A DNA stretch of 56,167 bases from Burkholderiales bacterium (GCA_003818495.1 RPRK01000010.1:1-56167), one strand, 5' to 3'; counted from the stretch's first letter, positions 26,635 to 37,579 are shown. The notes: generated by a model from the letters alone, not told the origin. Made by a program: numbers and translations.

Positions 26635-27978
26635 CTAGAGCGCGAAGCGCAGTGCCGACACCAGTGCGGACGGAGCCTCCAGGCCGCCGGTCGCACGGCT
26701 GTCCCAGGTATCGGTCGACGGCATCCGCAGCGGCGTATCGCCGAGCGCCTCGAGCGCATCGCCCAGCACCCGGTGCACGGCGTCGTCGAAGCGCATCGCC
26801 TCGATCGGGCCGACCGGCTCGCCGTCCTCGACCCAGAGGCTCGCGAAGCGCGTCATGCCGGTGACCCGGCCGGCGGCCCGGTCGGACCAGTTGAGGTACC
26901 ACAGGTTGGAGACCGACACGCCGGTGCCGAGTCGGGCGAGCGCCTCGTCGGCGCGCAGGGTTCCGGGTGCGACGCGCAGCGACTCCGGCGACTCGTGATC
27001 GGACGCCGCGTTCGACGAGAGACCGAACTCGCGCGCGGTACGCGGCGACGCCAGGGTGTCGACGAGCCGGCCGCGTTCGATGAGCGGCACGCGTCGCGGG
27101 CGTGGATAGCCGTCGGACTGGAACGCGGGTGCGAAGCCCGCGTCGAGGTCCTCGACGACCGACAGCAGCGGCGACATCGACACCTCGCCCCGCGCGAGCC
27201 GGCCGAGCGGAGACTGTCCGGTGCGGTGGGCACGGGCCGAGAAACCGCCCCAGCCGAACATCTCGAGCAGGTCACCGAGCGCGCGGGGCGCGAGCAGGAC
27301 GCGGTAGTCGCCCGGCGCGAGACGGCGGACCGGGCGTGCGAGCACGGATGCATCGGCGCGGGATCGGCCGATGGCCGCTGCGACGGCTGCGGCATCGAGC
27401 GCCGGCCCCGACCAGCCGGCCTTGACCGCCCGGCGCGTGCCGGCATCGTCGGGCAGGTGGATCGACCAGTCGAACGCGAGGCTGTCACGCCGGTACCACT
27501 GCCGACTGCCGGCCGAGCTGCAGAACCCTCGTGCCACCGGCCCCGCCGCGCAGAATCCGACGAGGTCGGCATCACCCGCCGCCTGCGCCACGAGGTCGAC
27601 GAAGGCCGCGCGATCGAACACGGCGTCCGGCGCATCGTCGTCCGAGACGACCGGCGAACGGTTCACGTCGAGCAGCGGATCGGGCTCGGAGGCGGCGACC
27701 GCGGCGCGCAGGTCGACCACGGCTTCGGCGATCCTCGCGGCCACGCCATCCCGGCCCGTTCCGAGCCCCGGCAGCGTCACCGCGCAGCCCGCCTGCCGAT
27801 CGCCGTCGATCAGGCGGAGCCGGGCCACCGCACGCTCGAGACGGCCGGCCTGGCGCACCCTGGCGTGGTTGAACCGGACGAACTCGGAGGCCTCGGCCTC
27901 GAGCGTGGCGACGAGCAGTTCACCGGGGCGCGCCTGCGCCTCGAGGACCTCGGCGAGGGTGTCGAACAGACGGCGCAC
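26635..27978 (-). CDS. TldE/PmbA-like protein
   Basis: 447 residues. It has the modulator-of-gyrase fold without the zinc-binding HExxH: an N-terminal domain ending around 110, then a C-terminal barrel with FGWGGFSARAHRTGQSPLG and FSARAHRTG-type loops, and SNLWYLNWSDRAAGRVTGMT near the end. In E. coli the TldE partner shapes the chamber in which TldD cleaves unfolded peptides such as microcin B17 leader or CcdA. The GTG at 27978 lies two bases after the TldD stop, so the two are coupled. The sequence is diverged from classical PmbA, so this is probably a second, paralogous TldD/E type. Confidence 0.83.
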   Translation of the reverse strand: MRRLFDTLAEVLEAQARPGELLVATLEAEASEFVRFNHARVRQAGRLERAVARLRLIDGDRQAGCAVTLPGLGTGRDGVAARIAEAVVDLRAAVAASEPDPLLDVNRSPVVSDDDAPDAVFDRAAFVDLVAQAAGDADLVGFCAAGPVARGFCSSAGSRQWYRRDSLAFDWSIHLPDDAGTRRAVKAGWSGPALDAAAVAAAIGRSRADASVLARPVRRLAPGDYRVLLAPRALGDLLEMFGWGGFSARAHRTGQSPLGRLARGEVSMSPLLSVVEDLDAGFAPAFQSDGYPRPRRVPLIERGRLVDTLASPRTAREFGLSSNAASDHESPESLRVAPGTLRADEALARLGTGVSVSNLWYLNWSDRAAGRVTGMTRFASLWVEDGEPVGPIEAMRFDDAVHRVLGDALEALGDTPLRMPSTDTWDSRATGGLEAPSALVSALRFAL

Positions 27979-27980
27979 CG

Positions 27981-29459
27981 TCAGCTTCCCCCGCCGAACA
28001 CGTCGACGCCGCGGAACAGGCAAGGCGGCGATGCATGGCCCACGCGGACCACCTGTCCCGGCTCGCCCTTGCCGCAGAAGGGCGTGCCGTGCACCTCGAC
28101 GCTGGCTGCGTCGCCGACGGCGGCAAGACTGCGCCAGAACGTCGCGGACACGCCGCGATAGCCCGGGTTGCGCACCACGGTCGTCAGTCGGCCATCCTCG
28201 ATCAGCTGCCCCCACTCGCAGCCGAACTGGAACTTGTTGCGGGCGTCGTCGATGGACCACGACACGTTGGTGCGCATGAGGACGCCGCGCTCGACCGAAG
28301 CCACCATCCCGTCGAAGGGCGTGGTGCCCGGCTCGACGTTGAGGTTCGCCATGCGGTCGATCGCCGGGCGGTGCCAGCCGACCGCGCGCGCATTCGCGGT
28401 GCCCTCGAGCGGCACGCCGAGCGCGGCCGAGCGCGCGCGCGACAGCTTGCCGCCGAGCGGGCGCTGCAGGATGCCGCCGCGGATCAGCCAGACCTTTCGC
28501 GCCGCCTCGCCTTCGTCGTCCGCCGCATACCCGGCGAGCTCGCCGGGCACGCCCGGATCGAAGCTCACGTCGAGCAGCGGCGAACCGTATGCGTAGCGGC
28601 CGAACATGTCGAGCGACACGAAGCTGCCGCCCGCGAAATTGCGCTCGTCGCCGAGGATGCGGTCGAGCTCGAGCGGATGGCCGATCGACTCGTGGATCTG
28701 CAGCATCATCTGATCGGGCATCAGCAGCAGGTCGCGTGCGCCCGTCGGACACTCGGGCGCGGCGAGCAGCACCAGCGCCTCCCGGGCGATCCGCTCGCCC
28801 CCGCCCTCGAGACCGCTCGCCCGGATGACCTCGAAGCCGCCCTGCCGGCAGAACCCGTTGTACTGCCCGCCGAGCGAGCGCGTCTGCGAGACGGCGCCTT
28901 CGGCAGCCGTGACCTCGAGGTTGGGCTCGACGATCCGCACCGACTCGTGCGAGCGCAGGTCGCCATCGACCCACAGCCACTGCGTGCGCCGCACGAGTCG
29001 CAGTTGGGCCGACCAGGACACGATGCGCGGGTCGATCCGCATCGCCGCGGACTCCGCCCGCAGCAGCGCGATCAGCGCCGGACGATCGGGCATCGGCTCG
29101 CCGGGCGCCGCCCCCGAGGTCGGCAGCGGTCCCGCCTCGGGCAGCGTCCGCAGGTCGAGTCCGTCGAACACGCCGTGACGCTCGACCGTCGCCGCCCAGT
29201 CGTCGGCGATCGAGGCGGCACGGGCGAGGCCGTCGGCCGACAGGTCCGCGCTCGCGCAGTAGCCGACACCGCCGCGGCGCCAGACGGTGACCATGGCGCC
29301 GCGATCACGCGAGAGTTCGATCGGCGAGACGATCGAGCGGCGCACCATCAGCCGCTCGGCGTCATCCTCGACGATCCGGACCGTGACCCGCGAACCGGGC
29401 GACGGCGGGGCGGGCAACGCCGCCCCTGACTGCTCGGAGTGTTCGCGCGCCAAGGCCAT
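27981..29459 (-). CDS. TldD-like zinc metallopeptidase
   Basis: 492 residues. The zinc-binding helix reads QIHESIGHPLELDR with His256, Glu257 and His261; a late Cys in FQFGCEWGQLIEDG supplies the likely third ligand. TldD works as a heterodimer with TldE; the partner gene follows by two bases. The N-terminus is about 25 residues longer than the conserved fold and contains no signal peptide, so it acts in the cytoplasm. It starts 18 bp after the ParA-like gene on the same strand, suggesting a three-gene operon. Neither a toxin-antitoxin pair nor a RiPP precursor was seen nearby. Confidence 0.87.
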   Translation of the reverse strand: MALAREHSEQSGAALPAPPSPGSRVTVRIVEDDAERLMVRRSIVSPIELSRDRGAMVTVWRRGGVGYCASADLSADGLARAASIADDWAATVERHGVFDGLDLRTLPEAGPLPTSGAAPGEPMPDRPALIALLRAESAAMRIDPRIVSWSAQLRLVRRTQWLWVDGDLRSHESVRIVEPNLEVTAAEGAVSQTRSLGGQYNGFCRQGGFEVIRASGLEGGGERIAREALVLLAAPECPTGARDLLLMPDQMMLQIHESIGHPLELDRILGDERNFAGGSFVSLDMFGRYAYGSPLLDVSFDPGVPGELAGYAADDEGEAARKVWLIRGGILQRPLGGKLSRARSAALGVPLEGTANARAVGWHRPAIDRMANLNVEPGTTPFDGMVASVERGVLMRTNVSWSIDDARNKFQFGCEWGQLIEDGRLTTVVRNPGYRGVSATFWRSLAAVGDAASVEVHGTPFCGKGEPGQVVRVGHASPPCLFRGVDVFGGGS

Positions 29460-29477
29460 GCTCGGACGCGGCGAGCG

Positions 29478-30104
29478 TCAGTGCGTGTTCAGCCAGCCCA
29501 CCAGCGACTGCCAGGTCGCACGGTCCTGCTTGACGGTGCTGGCCGGCACGTCGAACAGCGACAGGCCGTGCGCGGCGAGATGGACGTAGTTCTGCGTGTC
29601 GCGCAGGTAGCCGGCCACCGGCACGCCGATCTGCGTCACGAAACGCCCCAGCTCCTCGGCCGCACGGGTGCGCGGGTCGATGCGCATGCCCACGATCGCG
29701 ACCTTGTCGGCGAGGCGGCGACCGCGACCGTACTCGGCCTTGAGCTCCTGGAGGAAGTCGCGGGTGGCGAGGATGTCGAACATCGACGGCTGGAGCGGCA
29801 CCAGCACCTTGTCGGCGATGCGCACCACCTCGGCGAGGCGCTTGCGGTCGATCTGCGCGGGCGTGTCGAGCACGACGTGCGTCACGCCGCGAGGCGGACG
29901 GGCGACGCTGCCGTCGATGTCCCAGTTGCGGATCCGTGCGGCGGCCTCCGGGCGCAGGTCGAGCCACGCACGGGCCGAGGCCTGGCGATCCACGTCGCCG
30001 AGCATCACCGGCGTGCTGTCCGCGGCGTAGTAGCCGGCGATGTTCGTGGCGAGTGTCGTCTTGCCGACACCACCCTTGGGATTCACGACTGCGATCACTG
30101 GCAT
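29478..30104 (-). CDS. Orphan ParA/MinD-type ATPase
   Basis: 208 residues from the ATG at 30104, where the protein begins MPVIAVVNPKGGVGKTTLAT; a longer frame to 30224 adds an unlikely basic leader. The deviant Walker A KGGVGKTT is at about 10-17, GDVDRQASARAWLD follows, and HVVLDTPAQIDRKRL is the switch region. No ParB gene or parS-like repeats are adjacent, so it is more likely to position a cellular cargo than a plasmid. A TACAAT at 30171-30176 on this strand may be its -10 box, giving a leader of about 60 nt. It probably heads an operon with the TldD/E pair. Confidence 0.88.
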   Translation of the reverse strand: MPVIAVVNPKGGVGKTTLATNIAGYYAADSTPVMLGDVDRQASARAWLDLRPEAAARIRNWDIDGSVARPPRGVTHVVLDTPAQIDRKRLAEVVRIADKVLVPLQPSMFDILATRDFLQELKAEYGRGRRLADKVAIVGMRIDPRTRAAEELGRFVTQIGVPVAGYLRDTQNYVHLAAHGLSLFDVPASTVKQDRATWQSLVGWLNTH

Positions 30105-30266
30105 CTTCGGGAAGGCTCCGTAGGCGTGCGTTCTCCGCACGGGTGCGCGACGTTGGACCGACAACCCGTGATTGTAGCGACGAAGCGGTCGGGCGTCGTC
30201 GGCGGGATCGTCGATCCGTGGCACGCACGCACGCTCGCCCGCATGCGCGACGTCGCCCTCCCGCGG

Positions 30267-32582
30267 CTAGCGGATCGCGTCCAGGACGATCGATGCGGTG
30301 AGCAGCTCGGGCAGCACGCGCGGGCGCGGCTCGCCGGGGCGCAGCACGAGGTACAGCGGCACGCCGTTGCGGCCGTGTCGGGCGAGCGCGGCGGTAATCG
30401 CGGGATCGCGCTGAGTCCAGTCGGCCCGCAGCGCCACGACGCCGCGCTCGCGCATCGCGGAGGTCACGGCCTCGCGCTCGAGCACCAGCTTCTTGTTCGC
30501 CTGGCAACTGACGCACCACGCGGCGGTGAAGTCGACGAAGACGGTTCGCCCATCGGCGAGCGCACGCTCGACGGCCGACTCGGACCAGGCCGCCCATTCG
30601 ACCGTGTCGGACCCGGCCGAGCCGACGCGCGGTCCGGACGCGGTGGCCGCGGTGGCGGGGGAAGGGGCCGACTCGTCGAACAGAGGCCGCATCAGCGCCC
30701 CCACGACGAGCAGCGAGGCGATCACGAGCACGGACGCGACCGCGCCGCGCCGCGGCGTGCCGTTCATCCAGCGCCCCCAGGCCCAGGCGGCGGTGGCGAT
30801 CGCGATCGCCGCGAACAGCAGTCGGAGCATCGCGTCGGCGCCGGCCTGCTGCACCAGCACCCAGGCGAGCCACGCCGCGGTCGCGTACATCGGGAAGGCG
30901 AGCACCTCGCGCAGCGTCTGCATCCAGCGCCCGGGCCGCGGCAGCCGGCGGACCCACCCCGGCATCAGCCCGAGCACCAGATACGGCGCGGCCATGCCCG
31001 CACCGATCGCCGTGAAGACGGCCATCGTGAACGCGGCCGGCTGGGCCAGCGTGAAGCCGAGCGCCGAGCCCATGAACGGCGCGGTGCACGGCGTGGCCAC
31101 CAGGACCGCGAGCACGCCTGCGCCGAACGAACCCGCGGTCGACGTCCCGCCGACCCCGCCGAGCCGCGTGAGCGCCATGCCGAACTCGAACACCCCCGAG
31201 AAGTTGAGTCCGACCGCGACGAACAGCAGGGCCATCGCCGCGACGAAGGCCGGTGACTGCAGCTGGAACCCCCATCCGACCGATTCGCCCGCCGCCCGCA
31301 GGCCGAGCATCAGCCCGGCGAGCAGCCAGAACGACACGAGCACGCCGGCCGCGAACGCGAACGCACCGCGTCGCATCGCGACGCGCGCGCCCCGTGCGTC
31401 GCCCGACGCCTGCGCGAACCCGAGCACCTTCAGGCCGACGACGGGGAAGACGCAGGGCATCAGGTTCAGGATCGCGCCGCCGAGCACACCGAACAGCAGC
31501 GCGAGGGCGAGGCTCGCGTCGACGGACTCGGCCGGGCCGTCCGTTCCCGACGCCGAGGACCCTGCAGGAGCGTTCTGCGAGCCCGCCAGGAGCGACCCGC
31601 CGGACTTCGACAGGCCGGCCGGCTGGGCCGCCACCGAGACCTGGGTACCGGTCGCGGCCGGTCCGGATGTGATCGGGGCGCGCAGCTCGAAGGGGCGGCC
31701 GTCGACCAGCAGCAGACCGTCGACCGTCCCCGGGACCGTTGCGCCGTCGGCCAGTTCGAGATCCAGTCGCCAGCCGGCGGCCGTCGTCGACAGCGTCTGC
31801 GGCGCGGGCGCCGACACCACGCCCTCGGCATACGGGAAGAACTCGGCGCGCCCGACGGTCGCGCCGGCCGTGGGTGACCCGAAGACGAGCGCCAGCCCCC
31901 TGCCCTCTCGGTGGGCGGCGCCAGCCACCGGCGCCGCCGGGTCCGGCGTGCGGGCGGCCATCTGGTCGAACAGCGCCGCATGGCGCGAACGGGCGGGCTC
32001 GGCCCCACCGGCCACGGCGAGCGGCAGCTCGAGCGCCAGCCGCGCCTCGCCCGGGATGCAGACGTCCTTGCAGACGAGCCATTGGGCGGCCGCTTCGATC
32101 CGCATCCGCGGGCCGGCCGCATCGCGGGGCACGTCGACCGCGAACGGCAGCACCACCTCGTCTTCGTAGCCATAGTTGGCGAGGGGCCCCACCCAGAGCC
32201 GGACGGGGGCGGGCCAGCGGATCGCCTCGAAGCGGGTCCCGGGCGGACCCGAGGGCTCGACCTGCGTGGCCAGCCCCGAATCGCCCGGATTGCGCCAGTA
32301 GGTGTGCCAGTGAGGATCGTGCCGGATGCGCAGCCCGAGGACCACACGCTCACCGGGACGGACCGCCGCGCGTTCGGCGACGAGCTCGACCTCGACGGCA
32401 TCGACGCGCTGGACGCCGGTTCGCGCCTCCGTGGCGGATGCGACGGGCGGTGCCGGCGCCTGGGCCGCGGCGAGCCCGGCAGCCGCCAGCCAGATCAGCC
32501 CGATGCCGAACGCCGCCGCCCGACGCATCGCCCGCGCGATCGGGCCGGCCGGTTCGTTGCGGTGCAGCGCGTGCGCGTCCAT
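30267..32582 (-). CDS. dsbD: Protein-disulfide reductase DsbD family
   Basis: 771 residues. A signal peptide precedes an N-terminal periplasmic domain with the redox pair in WLVCKDVCIPGEA; then comes an eight-helix membrane domain with the two channel cysteines in NLMPCVFPVVG and VATPCTAPFMG; and a C-terminal thioredoxin-like domain with CVSC at about 690-693 (AAWCVSCQANKK). It carries electrons from cytoplasmic thioredoxin to periplasmic thiol proteins such as those used in cytochrome c maturation. A start at the in-frame ATG 18 codons in (MRRAAAFGIGL) is also possible and gives a tidier signal peptide. It is divergent from the ZapB-like gene. Confidence 0.92.
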   Translation of the reverse strand: MDAHALHRNEPAGPIARAMRRAAAFGIGLIWLAAAGLAAAQAPAPPVASATEARTGVQRVDAVEVELVAERAAVRPGERVVLGLRIRHDPHWHTYWRNPGDSGLATQVEPSGPPGTRFEAIRWPAPVRLWVGPLANYGYEDEVVLPFAVDVPRDAAGPRMRIEAAAQWLVCKDVCIPGEARLALELPLAVAGGAEPARSRHAALFDQMAARTPDPAAPVAGAAHREGRGLALVFGSPTAGATVGRAEFFPYAEGVVSAPAPQTLSTTAAGWRLDLELADGATVPGTVDGLLLVDGRPFELRAPITSGPAATGTQVSVAAQPAGLSKSGGSLLAGSQNAPAGSSASGTDGPAESVDASLALALLFGVLGGAILNLMPCVFPVVGLKVLGFAQASGDARGARVAMRRGAFAFAAGVLVSFWLLAGLMLGLRAAGESVGWGFQLQSPAFVAAMALLFVAVGLNFSGVFEFGMALTRLGGVGGTSTAGSFGAGVLAVLVATPCTAPFMGSALGFTLAQPAAFTMAVFTAIGAGMAAPYLVLGLMPGWVRRLPRPGRWMQTLREVLAFPMYATAAWLAWVLVQQAGADAMLRLLFAAIAIATAAWAWGRWMNGTPRRGAVASVLVIASLLVVGALMRPLFDESAPSPATAATASGPRVGSAGSDTVEWAAWSESAVERALADGRTVFVDFTAAWCVSCQANKKLVLEREAVTSAMRERGVVALRADWTQRDPAITAALARHGRNGVPLYLVLRPGEPRPRVLPELLTASIVLDAIR

Positions 32583-32642
32583 GCGCCGATGCTACCCGAT
32601 CCGCCCTGGCCGCCCGTCGCGTCCGACAGCTCGGCCGTCGGC

Positions 32643-32671
32643 TTGACCCTGTGGGGGCGAATCCCTACCAT
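32643..32671 (+). promoter_or_regulatory. Promoter of the zapB-like/zapA pair
   Basis: TTGACC (32643-32648) and TACCAT (32666-32671) with an ideal 17-bp spacer. The -10 box ends seven bases before the ATG of the ZapB-like gene, so the transcript is expected to begin at or one base before the start codon. Confidence 0.65.
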
Positions 32672-32678
32672 CGGCCGC

Positions 32679-32900
32679 ATGGAAGAAGAACTGCAGGCGC
32701 TGCAGGAGCGCATCGAGCGCCTGCTCCAGGGAGCCCGCCGGCTCGCCGACGAGAACCGTCGGCTGCAGGCCGAGCTGATCGAATCGCGCGACGCGCGCGT
32801 GCGCCTCGAGCGTCGGATGGGCGAGGCGCGCAGCCGCGTCGAGGCGGCCCTCTCCCGGCTGCCCGCCTTCGCGGACGATGTCCGCGACGCCGCCCACTGA
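32679..32900 (+). CDS. Small ZapB-like coiled-coil protein
   Basis: 73 residues. Almost the whole protein is a heptad-patterned coiled coil: LQALQERIERLLQGARRLAD then ENRRLQAELIESRD and VRLERRMGEARSRVEAALS. It resembles the TIGR02449/ZapB-like family encoded just before zapA in many proteobacteria, where ZapB cross-links ZapA on the FtsZ ring. No ribosome site is present; the promoter geometry suggests a leaderless start. It overlaps or abuts zapA. Identification rests on size, coiled-coil pattern and position. Confidence 0.75.
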   Translation: MEEELQALQERIERLLQGARRLADENRRLQAELIESRDARVRLERRMGEARSRVEAALSRLPAFADDVRDAAH

Positions 32901-33210
32901 CATGGAGCAGATCGACGTCCGCATCCTCGACCGGGACTACCGTCTCGCCGTACCCGCCGAGGAGAAGGACCGACTGCTCGATGCGGTGCGGGTGGTCGAC
33001 GAGAAGATGCGCTCGATCCGCGACGCCGGACGCGTGGCGGGACTCGATCGCATCGCGGTGATGGCGGCGCTGCAGCTCGCGCACGACCTGCTCGGGACGC
33101 GTGACGCGGCCGATGCCGAGGCTGCGCCCGCTGCGGAGACCGCACGCCGCATCCGCAAGATGACCGAGGACCTCGACGCCGAGCTGCGTCGGCAGGACTC
33201 GCTGTTCTAG
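32878..33210 (+). CDS. zapA: Cell division protein ZapA
   Basis: 110 residues. The N-terminal domain reads QIDVRILDRDYRLAVPAEEKDRLLDAVRVVDEKM, and the middle GLDRIAVMAALQLAHDLL is the conserved ZapA helix, followed by a C-terminal coiled coil. ZapA binds FtsZ filaments and stabilises the Z-ring. The ATG at 32878 overlaps the ZapB-like gene by 23 bases; an in-frame ATG at 32902, one base after that gene's stop, gives 102 residues and is equally credible. Position just upstream of 6S RNA is the conserved proteobacterial arrangement. Confidence 0.92.
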   Translation: MSATPPTDMEQIDVRILDRDYRLAVPAEEKDRLLDAVRVVDEKMRSIRDAGRVAGLDRIAVMAALQLAHDLLGTRDAADAEAAPAAETARRIRKMTEDLDAELRRQDSLF

Positions 33211-33306
33211 CCGCGCCGCGTCGCGCGCGGGCAGCACCCCGGACGGCGCTGATCCATCGGTCGTAGGTCTTCGGCATGGATGCATCGGCCGATCGTCGGC
33301 CGAGCT

Positions 33307-33334
33307 TTGTACCTCGCGTCGCGCGACGTACAAT
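33307..33334 (+). promoter_or_regulatory. Promoter of 6S RNA
   Basis: TTGTAC (33307-33312) and TACAAT (33329-33334), 16 bp apart. Transcription would begin near 33341, just before the first arm of the predicted 6S closing stem. Confidence 0.6.
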
Positions 33335-33340
33335 CGGTTC

Positions 33341-33493
33341 ACCCTGCGGTGTTCGCTTAGGCCATACATTCCTTGAACCAATGCGAAAGCACCCAGGTCG
33401 CGGGTCTAGTAGCGCGTCACTGTTGCGATCGTCCCTAGTCGGACGAACCTGATGTGATGCCACTCGCGGCCGCCCTGAACTTCATTGTTCAGG
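33341..33493 (+). ncRNA. ssrS: 6S RNA
   Basis: Lies directly after zapA and before an EVE-domain gene, where betaproteobacteria carry 6S RNA. The 5' part has CCCTGCGGTGTTCGC and then CATTCCTTGAACC, a 6S-like block. CCTGCGGTG (33343-33351) can pair with CACTCGCGG (33461-33469) to make the closing stem with one bulged U on each side; CAGGT/ACCTG and TCGTCC/GGACGA stems (the last closing a six-base loop at about 33429-33446) build the inner arm. 6S RNA binds sigma70 RNA polymerase in stationary phase. The 3' end is uncertain: about 33470 from the closing stem, or 33493 if the CCTGAAC/GTTCAGG hairpin belongs to it. At 130-153 nt it is shorter than the E. coli RNA. Confidence 0.7.
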
Positions 33494-33531
33494 ATGCTGG
33501 TCGACCGGCACAGGCGGGGTCTCTCATTCAC

Positions 33532-33557
33532 GGCGCGCGCTCCACGGAGCGCGCGCC
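33532..33557. other. Perfect 12-bp GC-rich hairpin downstream of 6S RNA
   Basis: GGCGCGCGCTCC-AC-GGAGCGCGCGCC; the arms are fully complementary, although the innermost pairs must open because the loop is only two bases. No T-run follows. It lies in the 213-bp gap between 6S RNA and the EVE gene, which otherwise shows nothing. It could stop or protect the 3' end of a transcript. Confidence 0.7.
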
Positions 33558-33706
33558 CCACCCTACGGCGCAGTCCGCATCCCGGACCGGCCGCCGAGCC
33601 ACTGCGGCACGGCGCGGCCCCGAGCCTGCCAGGCCCCGCCGCCCGGGCCTCGCCCCTCCGGATCCGCTCTCCGCGCTCCCCGGCTCCACCCGCGCCGCCC
33701 CTTGCC

Positions 33707-34183
<477 letters not shown>

Positions 34184-34200
34184 CGCCCCGGGACGCTCCG

Positions 34201-35007
34201 ATGGACCCCATGCTGATCGCGGCATTGCTGGTGCTGGGCGCATTCACCGGGCTGGCCGCCGGGCTGCTCGGCATCGGCGGCGGAATGCTGATGGTGCCGT
34301 TCATGTCGATGGTGCTCGACGCCGTCGGCGTGCCGCACGACGAGGTGGTCAAGGTCGCGATCGCGACCTCGCTCACCACGATCGTCTTCACCTCGGTGTC
34401 GAGCGTCCGCGCGCACCAGCGGCGCGGTGTGGTCCGCTGGGACATCGTCCGCGCGCTGGCGCCCGGGATCCTCGTCGGCTCGCTGCTCGCCGCGCAGGTC
34501 GCGCACGCCGTGCCCGGCCGGGCGCTCGCCGCGTTCTTCGGCCTGTTCATCGGCTGGTCGGCGCTGCGCATGCTCTCGAGCCGCCCGCCCGCGCCCGACC
34601 GGGACCTGCCGGGCGCCCCCGGAATGTTCGCGGCCGGCGGTGTCATCGGCGCACTGTCGGCGCTGCTCGGGGCGGGCGGCGCCTTCATGACCATCCCCTA
34701 CCTCGTGCGTCGCAACGTGCCGCTGATCGGAGCCGTGGCCAGCAGCGCGGCCTGCGGCTTCCCGATCGCCCTGGCGGGTGCGGCAGGCTATGCGTGGGCG
34801 GGCCGTCACGTCGCGCTGCCGGGCGGCACGCTCGGCTACGTGTACCTCCCCGCCCTCGCCTGCGTATCGGCGGCCAGCGTGCTGACCGCACCGCTGGGCG
34901 CACGCCTCGCGCATGCCCTACCGGTGCGCACGCTCAGGCGGATCTTCGCCGGACTGCTGTCGGCACTCGCGACCTACATGCTCTGGCGAGCGGTCCGCGG
35001 CGCCTGA
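34201..35007 (+). CDS. TauE/SafE-family membrane permease
   Basis: 268 residues with about eight hydrophobic helices. The family signature GLAAGLLGIGGGMLMVPFM lies at 16-34 and is repeated in the second half as GALSALLGAGGAFMTIPYL. TauE/SafE (TSUP) proteins export or import sulfur-containing or carboxylate anions such as sulfite, sulfoacetate or thiosulfate. It is convergent with the malonate module, 33 bp away, and follows the EVE gene on its own strand. The substrate cannot be told from sequence. Confidence 0.9.
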   Translation: MDPMLIAALLVLGAFTGLAAGLLGIGGGMLMVPFMSMVLDAVGVPHDEVVKVAIATSLTTIVFTSVSSVRAHQRRGVVRWDIVRALAPGILVGSLLAAQVAHAVPGRALAAFFGLFIGWSALRMLSSRPPAPDRDLPGAPGMFAAGGVIGALSALLGAGGAFMTIPYLVRRNVPLIGAVASSAACGFPIALAGAAGYAWAGRHVALPGGTLGYVYLPALACVSAASVLTAPLGARLAHALPVRTLRRIFAGLLSALATYMLWRAVRGA

Positions 35008-35040
35008 GCCGAGGACGCGGACCGTCTGGCCGTAGCGCGT

Positions 35041-36549
<1,509 letters not shown>

Positions 36550-36586
36550 GGAGGCGCCGTCGAGGGCAGTGGCGTGATGCCGCGGT

Positions 36587-37579
36587 TCAGTCCAGCTTGG
36601 CGCCCGAAGCCTTGACGGCCTGCGCCCACTTCGAGATCTCGGCCGTGACGAACTGCTGCATGACCTCGGGTGTCTGGCCGCCCGCCTCGGCGCCGAGCGC
36701 GTTCCAGGTGTCCTTGAGCTCGGTGCCCGCCAGCGCCCGGGCGACTTCCTGCTGCATGCGCACGACGATGTCGCGCGGCGTGCCGGCCGGGGCCCAGAGC
36801 GCATACCAGGTGCGGGCGTCGTAGCCCTTGACGCCGGTTTCGGCCAGCGTCGGCACGTCGGGCAGCGCGAACGAGCGCGTGTTGCTGGTGACGGCGAGCG
36901 GCACGAGCTTGCCGGCCTTGATGTGAGGCATGGCGCTGCCCAGACCGTCGAACATCAGGTCGACCTGGCCGGCGAGCAGGTCCTGCAGCGCCGGCCCCGC
37001 GCCCCGGTACGGGATGTGCGTCATGAACGTGCGGGTCAGGGTCTTGTAGAGCTCGACCGTCAGGTGGTGCGAGGTGCCGTTGCCCGCCGAACCGTAGTTG
37101 AGCTTGCCCGGATTGGCCTTGAGGTACTTGAAGAACGCGTCGTAGGTCTTGACCGGCACCCGCTGCGGATTGACGACGAGCACGTTCGGCACGTAGGACA
37201 GCACCGTGACCGGCACCAGGTCCTTCTGGAGGTCGTATCCGAGCTTGGGGTAGATGCTCGTGGCGATGGCGTGGTGGATCGCGCCGACCAGGAAGGTGTA
37301 GCCGTCCGGCGCCGACTTCGCGGCGAGTTCTGCGCCGAGGGTCCCGCCGGCGCCGCCGCGGTTGTCGATCAGGATCGGCTGCCCGAGCTGCGCGGTCAGC
37401 ACCTTCGACAGGGGTCGCGCGAAGGCGTCGGTGCCGCCTCCCGGCGGGAACGGCACGATCAGCCGGATCGGCTTGTTCGGCCAGCCGGTCTGCGCGAAGG
37501 CCGTCGCGGGGGACAGGGCGGCGGCAGCCGCGCAGGCGAGCAGCCCGCGTCGGCGCGCGGGGCGGAAGGTCTGGGTCAT
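36587..37579 (-). CDS. Bug-family tripartite tricarboxylate receptor
   Basis: 330 residues. A cleavable signal (ARRRGLLACAAAAALSPATAFAQ) is followed by WPNKPIRLIVPFPPGGGTDA, the Bug hallmark, and ENRGGAGG-like IDNRGGAGGTLGAELAA. Bug proteins are periplasmic receptors for carboxylates; only some work with TctA/TctB membrane proteins, and none are encoded here. Placed between malonyl-CoA decarboxylase and malonyl-CoA synthetase (19 and 37 bp gaps), malonate or a related diacid is a reasonable guess for the ligand. Confidence 0.92.
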   Translation of the reverse strand: MTQTFRPARRRGLLACAAAAALSPATAFAQTGWPNKPIRLIVPFPPGGGTDAFARPLSKVLTAQLGQPILIDNRGGAGGTLGAELAAKSAPDGYTFLVGAIHHAIATSIYPKLGYDLQKDLVPVTVLSYVPNVLVVNPQRVPVKTYDAFFKYLKANPGKLNYGSAGNGTSHHLTVELYKTLTRTFMTHIPYRGAGPALQDLLAGQVDLMFDGLGSAMPHIKAGKLVPLAVTSNTRSFALPDVPTLAETGVKGYDARTWYALWAPAGTPRDIVVRMQQEVARALAGTELKDTWNALGAEAGGQTPEVMQQFVTAEISKWAQAVKASGAKLD

